Assembly: GCA_902494535.1 (NCBI GenBank)
Contig: CABUTO010000002.1
Location: 1 to 64,000 of the forward strand
Direction of reading: 5' to 3'
DNA: 64,000 nucleotides
Source of the DNA: an uncultured Collinsella sp.
GTDB taxonomy: Bacteria; Actinomycetota; Coriobacteriia; Coriobacteriales; Coriobacteriaceae
The notes under the pieces were generated by a model. That model searched no databases. It had not been told where the DNA came from and worked only from the letters and a program-made list of their open reading frames with translations. Positions 56,219-64,000 of this stretch are shown one piece after another. The translations under genes were made by a program, and so were the position numbers. Each line of letters opens with the position of its first letter. Position 1 is the stretch's first letter.

Positions 56219-57130
56219 TTACGCCACCTCGCCTTCCTGATCGGCATTCTCGTTGACTCCGGCGACCTCGGCCATGTAGGCCTCGCAGCACGCCTTGGCG
56301 ACGGCGCGGACGCGCAGGATGTAGTTGGCGCGCTCGACCGCGGACAGGGCGCCACGGGCGTCGAGCAAGTTGAAGGCGTGGCTGCACTTCATGACGCAGT
56401 CATACGCCGGCAGCGGAAGCTTGCGCTCCAGGCAGGAGTGGCACTCGGCCTCGTAGTCGTCAAACTTCTGACGCATCATCTCGACGTTGGCGACCTCAAA
56501 GTTGTAGGCGCTAAACTCGCGCTCGTTCTCCAAGAACACGTCGCCATAGGTCATGGGCGTGCCGTCGGGCAGATAGCTCCACACCAGGTCGTAGACGGAG
56601 TTGACGCCCTGAGCGTACATGGCGATACGCTCCAGACCGTAGGTGATCTCGACGGGCACGGGGTCGACCTCGATACCGCCCACCTGCTGGAAGTACGTGA
56701 ACTGCGTAACCTCCATGCCGTTGAGCCAGACCTCCCAGCCAAGGCCCCAGGCGCCGAGCGTCGGGCTCTCCCAGTCGTCCTCGACAAAGCGGACGTCATG
56801 GTCGTTAGGGTCCAGGCCAATGGCGGCCAGCGAACCCAGGTAGAGCTCCTGGGCGTTGACCGGCGAGGGCTTGATGAGCACCTGGAACTGATAGTAGTGC
56901 TGCATGCGGTTGGGGTTCTCGCCGTAGCGACCGTCGGCGGGACGGCGGCAAGGCTGCGCATAGCAGGTGCGCCACTCGGCGGGACCGAGCGAGCGCAGCG
57001 TGGTCGCGGTATGGAAGGTACCGGCACCGACCTCGGAGTCATAGGGCTGCATGATGACGCAGCCCTGCTCGCCCCAGTACTGCTGGAGGCGCAGGATGAT
57101 GTCTTGGAAGGAAAGCGATGAAGCGTTCAT
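56219..57130 (-). CDS. glyQ: Glycine--tRNA ligase, alpha subunit
   Basis: Catalytic alpha chain that makes glycyl-adenylate. The 303 residues contain [33 protein letters not shown], and class II motif regions such as [15 protein letters not shown] and [19 protein letters not shown] (given in parts). The ribosome site is weak (AGAGGC directly before the ATG). It forms an operon with glyS; the gene order alpha-beta is standard. Confidence 0.98.
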   Translation of the reverse strand: MNASSLSFQDIILRLQQYWGEQGCVIMQPYDSEVGAGTFHTATTLRSLGPAEWRTCYAQPCRRPADGRYGENPNRMQHYYQFQVLIKPSPVNAQELYLGSLAAIGLDPNDHDVRFVEDDWESPTLGAWGLGWEVWLNGMEVTQFTYFQQVGGIEVDPVPVEITYGLERIAMYAQGVNSVYDLVWSYLPDGTPMTYGDVFLENEREFSAYNFEVANVEMMRQKFDDYEAECHSCLERKLPLPAYDCVMKCSHAFNLLDARGALSAVERANYILRVRAVAKACCEAYMAEVAGVNENADQEGEVA

Positions 57131-57189
57131 GCCTCTAATATCCCCTCGTCGAAACGATTACACGGTTAGGTACTGTACTATAGCGGTTT

Positions 57190-57753
57190 TTAGTCGATAG
57201 CGCCCAGACGGTTGAGCGGCCAGTAACGCACGAGCGCCACGGCAATCAGGTCCGAACGGTCGACCGGGCCAAAGTAGCGTGAGTCGGCTGAATTCTCGCG
57301 GTTGTCGCCCATCACCCACACGCAGTCGTCGGGGACGGTGTAGGGATAGCTCACCTGGGCGGCGGGCGCCTGGACCGAAAGCGGCCAGCTCATGCCGGTC
57401 GTATAGTCCTCGTCGAGAGCCTGGCCGTCGACGACGACCTTGCCGTCCTGCAGGTCAACGGTCTGGCCGGCCGTGGCAATGACGCGCTTCACCAGCACAT
57501 CATGCTCGGAGGTGCCATCGGGGTTGTGGAATACCACGATGTCGCCTTGGCTGACGGGCTGGCCGAGCTCGAGGCTCACCTTTTGCGCCAGGATCTGGTC
57601 GCCAATCTCGATCGTGGACTCCATGGAGCCGGTGGGCACTACAAAGGGTTCGATCACAAAGGTGCGGATCAGGAAGGTGGCGGCGAGCGCGATGACGACG
57701 ACCGCAATCCACTCAAAGGCGCCCCTCAGGGCAGAATGCTGCGATGGAACCAT
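57190..57753 (-). CDS. lepB: Signal peptidase I
   Basis: Membrane serine protease removing signal peptides. The ATG at 57753 (GAGGAG upstream, directly after the trmD stop) gives 187 residues. One N-terminal membrane segment (FEWIAVVVIALAATFLI) is followed by the catalytic Ser in PTGSMESTI (about 42-50), Lys in VLVKRVIATAGQ (about 88-99) and the box E motif VMGDNRENSADSRYFG. A single transmembrane helix is the Gram-positive form. Confidence 0.96.
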   Translation of the reverse strand: MVPSQHSALRGAFEWIAVVVIALAATFLIRTFVIEPFVVPTGSMESTIEIGDQILAQKVSLELGQPVSQGDIVVFHNPDGTSEHDVLVKRVIATAGQTVDLQDGKVVVDGQALDEDYTTGMSWPLSVQAPAAQVSYPYTVPDDCVWVMGDNRENSADSRYFGPVDRSDLIAVALVRYWPLNRLGAID

Positions 57754-57755
57754 TC

Positions 57756-58514
57756 TCACTCCTCGCTCTGCGAATACGAAGCGTCCAGAATCTCCTGCGC
57801 GTACGCGCGCTCCTGGGGCGTAAGGCACGCCGTCTCGATCAGATCGGGACGCCAGCGACAGGTGCGCTCGATGGCATTCTTGCGACGCCAGTCATCGACC
57901 TTAGCGTGATCGCCGCTCACGAGCACCGGAGGAACACCTTCGCCGTTGAACTCGGCAGGGCGGGTGTACTGCGCGTACTCGAGAAGGCCTCCGTCCTCGG
58001 CGGTCGAGAACGACTCGTCCACGTTGCTCATCTCATCGCCCAGGGCACCGGGAATGAGGCGTACAACGGCATCGGCAACGACCATGGCGGGAAGCTCGCC
58101 ACCCGTAAGCACGTAGTCGCCGATCGACAGACGCTCGTCGGCATACGCATACGCGCGCTCGTCGACGCCTTCGTAGCGGCTGCAGACAAACAGCAGACGC
58201 TCGCTTTTGAGCAGGCGCTCGGCCACATGCTGCGTAAAGGGCTCGCCACAGGGGGTGAAGAACACCACGGTGGGCTTGGGACCCTCGGAGCTAATAGCCT
58301 CGATGGCCTCGGCAATAGGCTCGACCTTCATGAGCATGCCCTGCCCGCCGCCGTACGGCTCGTCATCGACGGTGCGATGACGGTCGTGCGTCCAGTCGCG
58401 CAGGTTATAGGCCTTAAAATCAAAAAGGCCGGCCTTGCGGGCACGGCCCAAAATCGACGTGGACATAACGGGCTCAAACATCTCGGGAAAGACCGAAAGG
58501 GTCTCGATTAGCAT
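57756..58514 (-). CDS. trmD: tRNA (guanine-N1)-methyltransferase TrmD
   Basis: SAM-dependent SPOUT enzyme methylating G37 of tRNA. The 252 residues open IETLSVFPEMFEPV. The trefoil knot contains FVCSRYEGVDERA and LSIGDYVLTGGELPAM. The C-terminal half has the DNA/tRNA-binding EYAQYTRPAEFNGEGVP segment. GGGAGG precedes the ATG. Operon rpsP-khpA-rimM-trmD-lepB. Confidence 0.98.
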   Translation of the reverse strand: MLIETLSVFPEMFEPVMSTSILGRARKAGLFDFKAYNLRDWTHDRHRTVDDEPYGGGQGMLMKVEPIAEAIEAISSEGPKPTVVFFTPCGEPFTQHVAERLLKSERLLFVCSRYEGVDERAYAYADERLSIGDYVLTGGELPAMVVADAVVRLIPGALGDEMSNVDESFSTAEDGGLLEYAQYTRPAEFNGEGVPPVLVSGDHAKVDDWRRKNAIERTCRWRPDLIETACLTPQERAYAQEILDASYSQSEE

Positions 58515-58524
58515 GTTGACCTCC

Positions 58525-59046
58525 CTACTTGTCCATATCGATCAAGCCGTCCATAACGTGGACGGAAATTGTTCCTGTGTCGGGAAGATCGAGCACAACC
58601 TGCTCGATCACGGGAATCAGTACCTCGCCGTACTGATCGCCCTCGACAACCCAAACATCGTTGGCGGGCGTCGACATGATCTCGACAATCGTGCCGAGCG
58701 AACCGAAGCGTTCGTCGACCACCTCGCGACCCATCAGGTCGGTATAGGCGGCGTCGAGCGAATCGAGCTCAAAGTCGTCACGATTTGCCAGCACGTAACA
58801 TCCGGTGATGCCCTCGGCGGCCGTCAAGTCGTCAATGCCCTCAAACGAGACCAGATCGCCATCGCCCGTATCGGTGACGGATACGACCGTGCAAAAACGG
58901 TCGCGCTTGAGCGCCGGCGGCGTCAGGGCGACGCGCATACCCGGCTCCAATACAGAAGGAAGCCCCCGCAGCGGCTGCGCGAGGACCTCCCCCTTTCTTC
59001 CGTGCGGCTTGACCACACGAGCGATGTTTTTGTACTGGGACCTCAA
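58525..59046 (-). CDS. rimM: Ribosome maturation factor RimM
   Basis: Assists late 30S head assembly through S19. The 173 residues show the N-terminal beta-barrel opening YKNIARVVKPHGRKGEV and the C-terminal PRC barrel (YTDLMGREVVDERFGSLG, VWVVEGDQYGEVLIP). No ATG is available before the conserved block. The TTG at 59046 is the only usual start upstream of it, but its ribosome site (AGGACT) is very close, so the start is uncertain. Confidence 0.93.
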   Translation of the reverse strand: MRSQYKNIARVVKPHGRKGEVLAQPLRGLPSVLEPGMRVALTPPALKRDRFCTVVSVTDTGDGDLVSFEGIDDLTAAEGITGCYVLANRDDFELDSLDAAYTDLMGREVVDERFGSLGTIVEIMSTPANDVWVVEGDQYGEVLIPVIEQVVLDLPDTGTISVHVMDGLIDMDK

Positions 59047-59050
59047 AGTC

Positions 59051-59335
59051 CTAGCCCAGAACCTCTACCTCGACAGCGGTGTCGAGGCGAGCGGCCAATG
59101 CACGGGCGAGCGTGCGAATGGCCTTGATGGTACGGCCACGACGGCCGATGACCTTAGCGACGTCATCCTCGGCAACCGAAACCTCAATCGTAGAAGCGTC
59201 GTCGCCATCGATGACCTCGAGGCTCACGGAATCCGGGTCGTCGACGATCTGAACAACGAGATATTCGACGAGATCGGCGATGCGATCTGAGAGCATTGCC
59301 TCACCCTCGAGCTGTGCAGCGTCAACCTCAGGCAC
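59051..59335 (-). CDS. khpA: KH-domain RNA-binding protein KhpA
   Basis: Small RNA-binding protein that pairs with KhpB/Jag in Gram-positives and affects cell division and sRNA function. The 94 residues carry a single KH domain with VIGRRGRTIKAIRTL (about 62-76). The GTG start at 59335 is six bases after GGAG, three bases downstream of rpsP. An internal ATG (59296) would also give an intact KH domain. Confidence 0.92.
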   Translation of the reverse strand: MPEVDAAQLEGEAMLSDRIADLVEYLVVQIVDDPDSVSLEVIDGDDASTIEVSVAEDDVAKVIGRRGRTIKAIRTLARALAARLDTAVEVEVLG

Positions 59336-59338
59336 GAT

Positions 59339-59680
59339 TTACTCCTCGGCGCCCTCAGCGGCCTCAGCGGCAGCCTTAGCGGCCTCGGCCTCTTTGGCGA
59401 GCTGCTTCTTGGACTTCTTGACGACGGTCTCGGTCTTCTCGCCCTCATTGGCGGCCTTGACCAGAGCGGCGACGGCGTCGGTGAGCTGAGCGCCCTTGGA
59501 CTGCCAGTCGGCGATCTTCTCGAGATCGAGGTTGATGGTCTTGGGGGCGGTCATCGGGTTGTAGCGGCCAACCTCCTCGATGATACGACCGTCACGCGGG
59601 GCGCGGGAATCGGCGACGACGACACGGTAGTACGGACGCTTCTTAGCGCCGTGACGAGCAAGGCGAATCTTGACTGCCAA
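59339..59680 (-). CDS. rpsP: 30S ribosomal protein S16
   Basis: Assembly protein of the 30S body. The TTG at 59680 opening [18 protein letters not shown] is chosen because GGAGGAG lies six bases upstream; the ATG further out would add non-homologous sequence. The core [17 protein letters not shown] is conserved. At 113 residues it is longer than the usual 80-90 owing to a Lys/Ala/Glu tail ([20 protein letters not shown]), common in actinobacteria. Confidence 0.96.
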   Translation of the reverse strand: MAVKIRLARHGAKKRPYYRVVVADSRAPRDGRIIEEVGRYNPMTAPKTINLDLEKIADWQSKGAQLTDAVAALVKAANEGEKTETVVKKSKKQLAKEAEAAKAAAEAAEGAEE

Positions 59681-59736
59681 AGGAAACTCCTCCAACCAAG
59701 CAGCTTTAGGCTGCAACTACAAACAAACAGTTGAAC

Positions 59737-59765
59737 ATAATACGCCATCGACGCGGGCAGGTGAA
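59737..59765 (-). promoter_or_regulatory. Promoter of rpsP-khpA-rimM-trmD-lepB
   Basis: TTCACC (59765-59760) and TATTAT (59742-59737) are 17 bp apart on the minus strand, about 60 bp before the rpsP start. Confidence 0.55.
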
Positions 59766-59869
59766 GTCCGTGAGACCAACTTCTTCGGTGTAGTCGAAGG
59801 CAAATCCATATCTTAGACAAGAATTCGCGATTTGCAAGCACATCCACGCACCCCACATGAGCTGCGCGG

Positions 59870-59875
59870 TATACT
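59870..59875 (+). promoter_or_regulatory. -10 box of dinB, implying a leaderless transcript
   Basis: TATACT ends seven bases before the dinB ATG, so transcription should start at or within a base or two of the ATG. No Shine-Dalgarno is visible. The -35 region is poor. No clear LexA box is seen. Confidence 0.45.
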
Positions 59876-59881
59876 CATGCC

Positions 59882-61135
59882 ATGAAAAGACGCGAACATA
59901 CATACGGTTATGAAGATGCTGCGGGCGTCACGCCGCCGCCCTGGACGGGTCCCGCGGTGGGCCTGATGGACCTCGATGCGTTTTTTGCGAGTGTGGAGAT
60001 GCTCGACCATCCCGAATGGCGTGGCAAGCCGCTCATCGTGGGTGGCGATGCCGATTCGCGTGGCGTCGTGTCCACGTGTTCGTATGAGGCGCGTCGCTTT
60101 GGCGTGCACTCTGCCATGGCCTCGGCCGAGGCACGGCGCTTGTGCCCGCAAGCCATTTGGACGCATGGGCATTTTGATCGCTATCGTGAGGTCAGCGCGC
60201 AGGTCATGGCGATTCTTGCCGAGGAGACGCCGCGCGTGGAGCGCGTATCCATCGACGAAGCCTTTATCGATATCACACCGGGTCGCTTTGCGCCCGAAGA
60301 CCCGCTGCTGGTTGCGCAGCGTATAAGCGACCGCGTGGCAGGGCTGGGAGTGACCTGTTCCATTGGCGTGGGCTGCAACAAGACGGTCGCAAAGATCGCA
60401 AGCGAGCGGGATAAGCCGTTTGGGCTGACCATCGTGCGCCCCGGAACCGAGCAGCGCTTTTTGGCCGCGCTGCCGGTATCTGCCATGAGCGGCATCGGGC
60501 GCTCGGCCGAGGAGCGACTGCGCCGCATGCGCATCTACACCCTCGGCGAGCTATCACGTGCACCGGAATCCACCTTGGCCTCTATTTTTGGCGTCAACGG
60601 CGAACGCATGCGCCAGCGTGCGCTGGGACTCGAAATCTCCGAAGTCACGAGCCTCGATGAAGAGCGCGAGGTCAAGTCGGTCAGCAATGAACGCACCTTT
60701 GCTAAAGATTTAACTGAGCGTGGGGATATTGAGGCGGCGATTGCGCTGTTGGGAGAGTCAGTGGGACGCCGCCTGCGCCGTCAGGGGCTGACGGGTGCCA
60801 CGGTAACGCTCAAGCTTAAGTATTCGTATGGCAGCGGGCGTACGGCACAGCGCCGGCTGCCTCATCCGACCGACGATGAGAACATCTTCGTGGCGGTTGC
60901 GCTCGAACTGCTCGACAACATCTGGCAGGATGGCATGCATGTTCGCTTAGCGGGCATTGGCATGAGCGACTTCGACCACCAAGGCGGCATCCAGACTGAC
61001 CTGTTCTGCGAGATTGATGACCGCGGAGCCCAATCCAGCAACCGCCGCGACCTCTCCGTCGCCATCGACGCCGTCCGAGACAAATTCGGCGACACCGTCC
61101 TATCTTTCGGCCGCCAATCACGCTTCAATAACTAG
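59882..61135 (+). CDS. dinB: DNA polymerase IV
   Basis: Y-family translesion polymerase. The 417 residues show the catalytic motif GLMDLDAFFASVEML (about 29-43), the second acidic pair in VSIDEAFIDITP, the CSIGVGCNKTVAKIAS thumb/finger segment and helix-hairpin-helix ISGIGRSAEERL-like sequence (SAMSGIGRSAEER). The little-finger domain follows. A beta-clamp-binding peptide is plausible near the C-terminus (QTDLFC). The first 20 residues are a variable extension. It is divergent from rpsP. Confidence 0.95.
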   Translation: MKRREHTYGYEDAAGVTPPPWTGPAVGLMDLDAFFASVEMLDHPEWRGKPLIVGGDADSRGVVSTCSYEARRFGVHSAMASAEARRLCPQAIWTHGHFDRYREVSAQVMAILAEETPRVERVSIDEAFIDITPGRFAPEDPLLVAQRISDRVAGLGVTCSIGVGCNKTVAKIASERDKPFGLTIVRPGTEQRFLAALPVSAMSGIGRSAEERLRRMRIYTLGELSRAPESTLASIFGVNGERMRQRALGLEISEVTSLDEEREVKSVSNERTFAKDLTERGDIEAAIALLGESVGRRLRRQGLTGATVTLKLKYSYGSGRTAQRRLPHPTDDENIFVAVALELLDNIWQDGMHVRLAGIGMSDFDHQGGIQTDLFCEIDDRGAQSSNRRDLSVAIDAVRDKFGDTVLSFGRQSRFNN

Positions 61136-61182
61136 TCTTTTTTGGACGGGGGGGTTGCTGCCTTCCGCCCGACACGGCATTG

Positions 61183-61303
61183 GTAGTCAATTTGGGACGG
61201 GGCTATTTTAGCTACCCCTATATATCGGTTGAGATTCATTCGGCCTAATTCATTCACCGTCAGCCAAAGGGTAGCTAAAATAGCCCCGTCCCAAATTGAC
61301 TAC
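61183..61303. repeat. REP pair (inverted) left of RAYT2
   Basis: 61183-61215 and 61271-61303 are exact 33-bp reverse complements, 55 bp apart: a REPIN-like pair. In the 61271 orientation the unit starts GTAGCTAAAATAGCC, continues CCGTCCCAAAT and ends TGACTAC; GTAG/CTAC stems flank the core. They lie between the dinB end and the second RAYT gene. Confidence 0.93.
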
Positions 61304-61335
61304 CCCGGATGTCCGGTTTGCCCGCCGCAACAAAA

Positions 61336-61354
61336 CTCTGTCCCAAATAGCTAC
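61336..61354. repeat. REP fragment containing the RAYT2 stop codon
   Basis: CTCTGTCCCAAATAGCTAC carries the repeat core and the GCTAC stem arm. The RAYT2 stop (minus-strand TAG at 61353-61351) lies inside it. The 12-mer TCTGTCCCAAAT also occurs at 29146-29157 beside RAYT1. Confidence 0.8.
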
Positions 61355-62100
61355 TGATCGAGCTTGACCTTCTGAATCGTGCAGTGACCGATGCCCGTGA
61401 GGCGCACGATCTGCTTTATCGAAAAGCCCTCGTTTTTGAGCGTACGGATGTAGTTGTCGCGCACGGCTTTAGGCAAAGCTTTAAGGTGGTGAGGCTCATA
61501 CGGTTTAAGGAGAGCCTGTGCAAACTCCAGTGCATCTATGTCGCTCACATGAGCGCCGTCACGGAAGCAATATCGATTCGGTTCTCCCGAGGTACTGAAA
61601 GCAAAAAATCTCTGAGAATCTCCGAGCAAACCTAGCACACATTCAGTCATACAAATACCCGGGTATCCCATATATTCGCTAAAACTGCTCCAACGATATA
61701 GTGAAGCAGTCCCAATCCTGGCTTTCGCAGGATTATCGTGAATATATCTCACACAGTTGAGCAGCTGATCATCGTTAAGAATCGGCACGCTCTTAAATCG
61801 ATCCTGAAAAACTGGTCCCTTCCGTCCGGTTTTCGCGTTGAAATACATCGCATATGCAGTCGTAACAGAGTGCATGCAATCGCTCAGGTGAACATGTTCA
61901 TCATCTAGCAACAAGTGAATATGGTTGTCCATAAGGCACCAAGCAATGATATTGACGTCGTATTTTCGGCATTTCGAGGCAAGCAACCGAATCAAATATA
62001 TCCGATCATCGGCATCCTCAAATATCAGCTGACCACCACAGCCCTTTTGGACGACATGGTAATAGCCGTAAACAGAGATTTCCCGCGCGGTCCGAGTCAT
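61351..62100 (-). CDS. REP-associated tyrosine transposase (RAYT), copy 2
   Basis: Second Y1 transposase of the TnpA_REP family, clearly related to copy 1 but divergent. The ATG at 62100, six bases after GGAGGAG, gives 249 residues. The HUH motif is in CLMDNHIHLLLDD (about 57-69), the candidate catalytic tyrosine in TAYAMYFNAKTGR, followed by PVFQDRF and YIHDNPAKA. The C-terminal helix-turn-helix-like SIKQIVRLTGIGH matches copy 1. It is flanked by its own 33-bp repeats rather than those of copy 1. The lower GC of this gene compared with its neighbours suggests acquisition. Confidence 0.93.
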   Translation of the reverse strand: MTRTAREISVYGYYHVVQKGCGGQLIFEDADDRIYLIRLLASKCRKYDVNIIAWCLMDNHIHLLLDDEHVHLSDCMHSVTTAYAMYFNAKTGRKGPVFQDRFKSVPILNDDQLLNCVRYIHDNPAKARIGTASLYRWSSFSEYMGYPGICMTECVLGLLGDSQRFFAFSTSGEPNRYCFRDGAHVSDIDALEFAQALLKPYEPHHLKALPKAVRDNYIRTLKNEGFSIKQIVRLTGIGHCTIQKVKLDQ

Positions 62101-62201
62101 ACGCATCTCCTCCTCTACAGATAACAAATACGTTACCCGAGTCGGAAAGCTAAATATCACGCAATGAACCGCAACTCGCTTCTATCGGCGAACGGTAGGT
62201 A

Positions 62202-62234
62202 GTAGCTAAAAAAGCCCCGTCCCAAATTAGCTAC
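62202..62234. repeat. REP element right of RAYT2
   Basis: A 33-bp copy (GTAGCTAAAAAAGCC, then CCGTCCCAAATTAGCTAC) of the left-hand unit with three differences: one in the A-run and a perfect GTAGCTAA/TTAGCTAC stem. Confidence 0.9.
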
Positions 62235-62241
62235 TTTGGGC

Positions 62242-62284
62242 AAAAAGAAAGCCGGGCAGGTGCGGAAAACCGCAACTGCCCGGC
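62242..62284 (-). terminator. Intrinsic terminator of rsfS
   Basis: GCCGGGCAGTTGCGG pairs with CCGCACCTGCCCGGC (one mismatch) around TTTT and is followed by TTTCTTTTTG on the minus strand. REP elements sit on both sides of it. Confidence 0.9.
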
Positions 62285-62297
62285 GATATGCGTGAGG

Positions 62298-62325
62298 GTA
62301 GCTAACCCCGTCTCAAATGAGCTAC
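62298..62325. repeat. REP variant between the rsfS stop and its terminator
   Basis: A 28-bp unit (GTAGCTAACCCCGTC then TCAAATGAGCTAC) lacks five bases of the A/T-rich left part and has CTCAAAT instead of CCCAAAT. Its last base is the first base of the rsfS stop codon complement. Confidence 0.85.
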
Positions 62326-62780
62326 TAGAGGAGGTTGAGGGGGAGCTGGGGGGCGTCTCCCCAGAGCTTTTCGAGGCGGTAGAAGTCGCGGGCTTCGGGA
62401 GTGAAGACGTGGACGACAACCGAACCGTAGTCCATGAGGATCCAGGTCTTCTGCTCGCGGCCCTCAATGGAAAACGGGTGCTCGCCGCAAGCCTCGGCGA
62501 CCTTCTCCTCAATCTCGTCGACGATGGAATCAACCTGGCGGTTGTTGGTGCCGGTAGCAAGGACAAAGTAGTCGCACACGTCGGAGAGCTCGGTCAGATC
62601 GAGCACCTGCACATCCTCGCCTTTCTTATCGTAGGCGGCCTGCGCGGCGGCGCGGGCAACATCCTCGGCGGCGACACCGCTGGCGGAGAGCGTCGCGGCA
62701 GTGCGGTCGGACGTGGCAACGAAACTCTTGTGCGCCACACCTTGAAGAATCTGCTCGTCAGTCATGGTCTCGTCGGCCAT
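62325..62780 (-). CDS. rsfS: Ribosome silencing factor RsfS
   Basis: DUF143 protein that binds L14 and blocks subunit joining in starvation. The 151 residues contain the core LDLTELSDVCDYFVLATGTN (given as LDLTELSDVCDYF and VLATGTNNRQVD), GREQKTWILMDYGSVVVHVF and a C-terminal FYRLEKLWGDAPQL. The N-terminal 35 residues are a variable extension. GAGG precedes the ATG. The nadD-yqeK-rsfS order is conserved. Confidence 0.96.
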   Translation of the reverse strand: MADETMTDEQILQGVAHKSFVATSDRTAATLSASGVAAEDVARAAAQAAYDKKGEDVQVLDLTELSDVCDYFVLATGTNNRQVDSIVDEIEEKVAEACGEHPFSIEGREQKTWILMDYGSVVVHVFTPEARDFYRLEKLWGDAPQLPLNLL

Positions 62781-62808
62781 GGAATACCTCTTTCTAGACG
62801 CACCCGAG

Positions 62809-63417
62809 CTAGCGAAGCTGGGCGTAATGGTTGTAAATCGTAATAGCCGTGGGATAAAGATAACGCCCGGACTGGATCACATAGACCAGACCCTGCGCAA
62901 AACAGGAGAAGAACAACTCGTCGAGCGAGGACTTCCCCACCATCTTGCGCAACGCATGGGCATAATCGCCGTGGCGGTTGGGTTCGATGGCATCGGCCAC
63001 AAAGACCACCATATCGAGCGGCGTCATGTCACAGGCGCCCACGGTGTGACGGTCGACAGCCTGAAAGACCGCCGGCGACAGCTCGGGAAAAAGCTGCGGA
63101 AGCTCATAGGCGGCAACCGGGCCATGCAAAAGCGGCGTCGCGGCAGACGGAGAGCCGGCAATCTTAATGCCGTAATGCAGGGCGCGCGTGACCAGCTCGT
63201 CGTCGGAGAGCACCTTGTCCCAGTCATGGATCAGGCCGGCGGCAGCGGCATCAAAGCGGTCGACACCGTATACCTCAGCTAGGTGCAGCGCAGTCTCGGC
63301 AACCCCGAGCGAATGCACGTAGCGCTTACGCTTATCCTTCATGCGCACATCGAGCAACTCGTGGATACGCGTCAAGAGCGCGCACTCGTCGCCCTCAAAC
63401 TGATCTTCTACCGACAA
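62809..63417 (-). CDS. yqeK: HD-domain hydrolase YqeK (symmetrical Ap4A hydrolase family)
   Basis: Metal-dependent HD phosphohydrolase; the family cleaves diadenosine tetraphosphate symmetrically. The 202 residues show KRYVHSLGVAETAL (first metal His), the HD pair in AGLIHDWDKVLSD (about 61-73) and DRHTVG plus VFVADAIEPNR. The start is TTG, three to four bases after GGGGGAGAACG-type sequence that overlaps the nadD end. Translation is probably coupled to nadD. Confidence 0.93.
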   Translation of the reverse strand: MSVEDQFEGDECALLTRIHELLDVRMKDKRKRYVHSLGVAETALHLAEVYGVDRFDAAAAGLIHDWDKVLSDDELVTRALHYGIKIAGSPSAATPLLHGPVAAYELPQLFPELSPAVFQAVDRHTVGACDMTPLDMVVFVADAIEPNRHGDYAHALRKMVGKSSLDELFFSCFAQGLVYVIQSGRYLYPTAITIYNHYAQLR

Positions 63418-63429
63418 CGTTCTCCCCCA

Positions 63430-64000
63430 TCAATCAAAATCGTCTTGCCCAAGATCGGCATACAGGCCGCGTTTACGGATATAGCCGAGCACGGACTCGC
63501 TCGTAAGATAGCGCACGCTCATACCGCGGGCAACCCGCTTGCGAATGTTGGTCGAGCTAATCGCCAGCGCCGGAATCTGAATATAGCGCACGTCGAATGG
63601 CAGCCCCGATTCCTTAATCCGCGCCCGGGCGGTATCGATGTCAAAGCCGGGACGTGTCGCAGCAATAAAGGTTGCCAGTTCGGCAATCTCATCAGCATTG
63701 TGCCAGGTCACAATATCGATAATCGCATCGGCACCCGTAATAAAGTAAAGCTTCACCTGTGGCGGGTAAAACTCGCGAAGGGCATGCAGCGTATCGGCTG
63801 TATAGGTGACACCGGCACGATCGATCTCGAAGCGGCTTGCCAAAAAGGCCGGGTTCGCGGCAGTCGCGAGGACCGTCATGGCATAACGGTCCTCAGCAGG
63901 CGTCACCGGTTTGTCGAGCTTAAAGGCAGGAGAGCCGGCCGGCATAAAGAGCACGGCGTCCAAGTCGAGCGACTCGCGCGCCTGCTCGGCGGTAACCAAG
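63430..64000 (-). CDS. nadD: Nicotinate-nucleotide adenylyltransferase, N-terminus outside the window
   Basis: Forms deamido-NAD from nicotinate mononucleotide. About 190 residues of the C-terminal part are present, running off the right edge; the N-terminal GxFDPxHxGH motif should lie just beyond. Visible features are LFMPAGSPAFKLD, YFITGADAIIDIVTWHN, and the second nucleotide motif ISSTNIRKRVARG. The stop is followed after 13 bp by yqeK. Confidence 0.95.
   Translation of the reverse strand, partial: LVTAEQARESLDLDAVLFMPAGSPAFKLDKPVTPAEDRYAMTVLATAANPAFLASRFEIDRAGVTYTADTLHALREFYPPQVKLYFITGADAIIDIVTWHNADEIAELATFIAATRPGFDIDTARARIKESGLPFDVRYIQIPALAISSTNIRKRVARGMSVRYLTSESVLGYIRKRGLYADLGQDDFD

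Noticed and set aside
59882..59910. SOS (LexA) box at the dinB start
   Set aside because: GAAC is present but the spacing and the second half do not fit the actinobacterial GAAC-N4-GTTC pattern.

Overview
The window looks like chromosomal DNA from a high-GC Gram-positive actinobacterium of class Coriobacteriia, most probably Collinsella or a close relative. The evidence is the overall GC richness, an actinobacterial MihF, a fermentative AdhE, pyruvate phosphate dikinase with its regulator, and a housekeeping gene order shared with Firmicutes and Actinobacteria. The genus is inferred, because no rRNA gene is present. Almost every gene is on the minus strand. Only rpmB, adhE, a kinase-like gene and dinB are on the plus strand.

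Layout, left to right. 0-9 kb: a perfect 39-bp inverted repeat beside the pnp terminator, then pnp, rpsO, recO, era, dgkA, ybeY, phoH, mtaB and dnaJ. 9-21 kb: a membrane-anchored DnaJ-like protein, hemW, dusB, lepA, rpsT, holA, comEC (interrupted by an in-frame amber codon), comEA, thiI, rpoZ, gmk and mihF. 22-27.5 kb: a complete-looking pyrimidine operon pyrR-pyrB-pyrC-pyrK-pyrD-pyrF, behind a leader that can form a PyrR-type attenuator. 27.8-29.3 kb: rpmB, a 33-bp-period REP array and a REP-associated tyrosine transposase (RAYT). 29.3-33 kb: adhE and an APH-fold kinase. 33-43 kb: proS, ispG, rseP, dxr, cdsA, uppS, frr, pyrH, tsf and rpsB (isoprenoid, lipid and translation genes). 43-50 kb: xerC, trmFO, dprA, comM, yraN, rnhB and rplS. 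50-57 kb: ppdK, its regulatory protein, glyS and glyQ. 57-60 kb: lepB, trmD, rimM, khpA and rpsP. 60-64 kb: dinB, a second RAYT with its own distinct 33-bp REP elements, rsfS, yqeK and the 3' part of nadD.

The genes are mostly core: translation (S2, S15, S16, S20, L19, L28, EF-Ts, Frr, LepA, GlyRS, ProRS), tRNA modification (MtaB, DusB, ThiI, TrmFO, TrmD), isoprenoid and lipid-carrier synthesis (Dxr, IspG, UppS, CdsA), UMP synthesis and DNA uptake (ComEA/ComEC/DprA/ComM). Many neighbours overlap by 1-20 bp, which indicates translational coupling. GTG and TTG starts with good Shine-Dalgarno sites are common.

The most unusual material is intergenic or accessory. There are two RAYT/REP units whose repeats share a core but differ in their outer stems. 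The inverted repeat at 98-244 carries a Shine-Dalgarno and ATG in both arms. comEC is nonsense-interrupted. A DnaJ paralogue has its C-terminal domain replaced by membrane helices. RseP has a large winged-helix-like insertion. The xerC frame appears to begin at ATA. No CRISPR array, prophage or tRNA gene was recognised.
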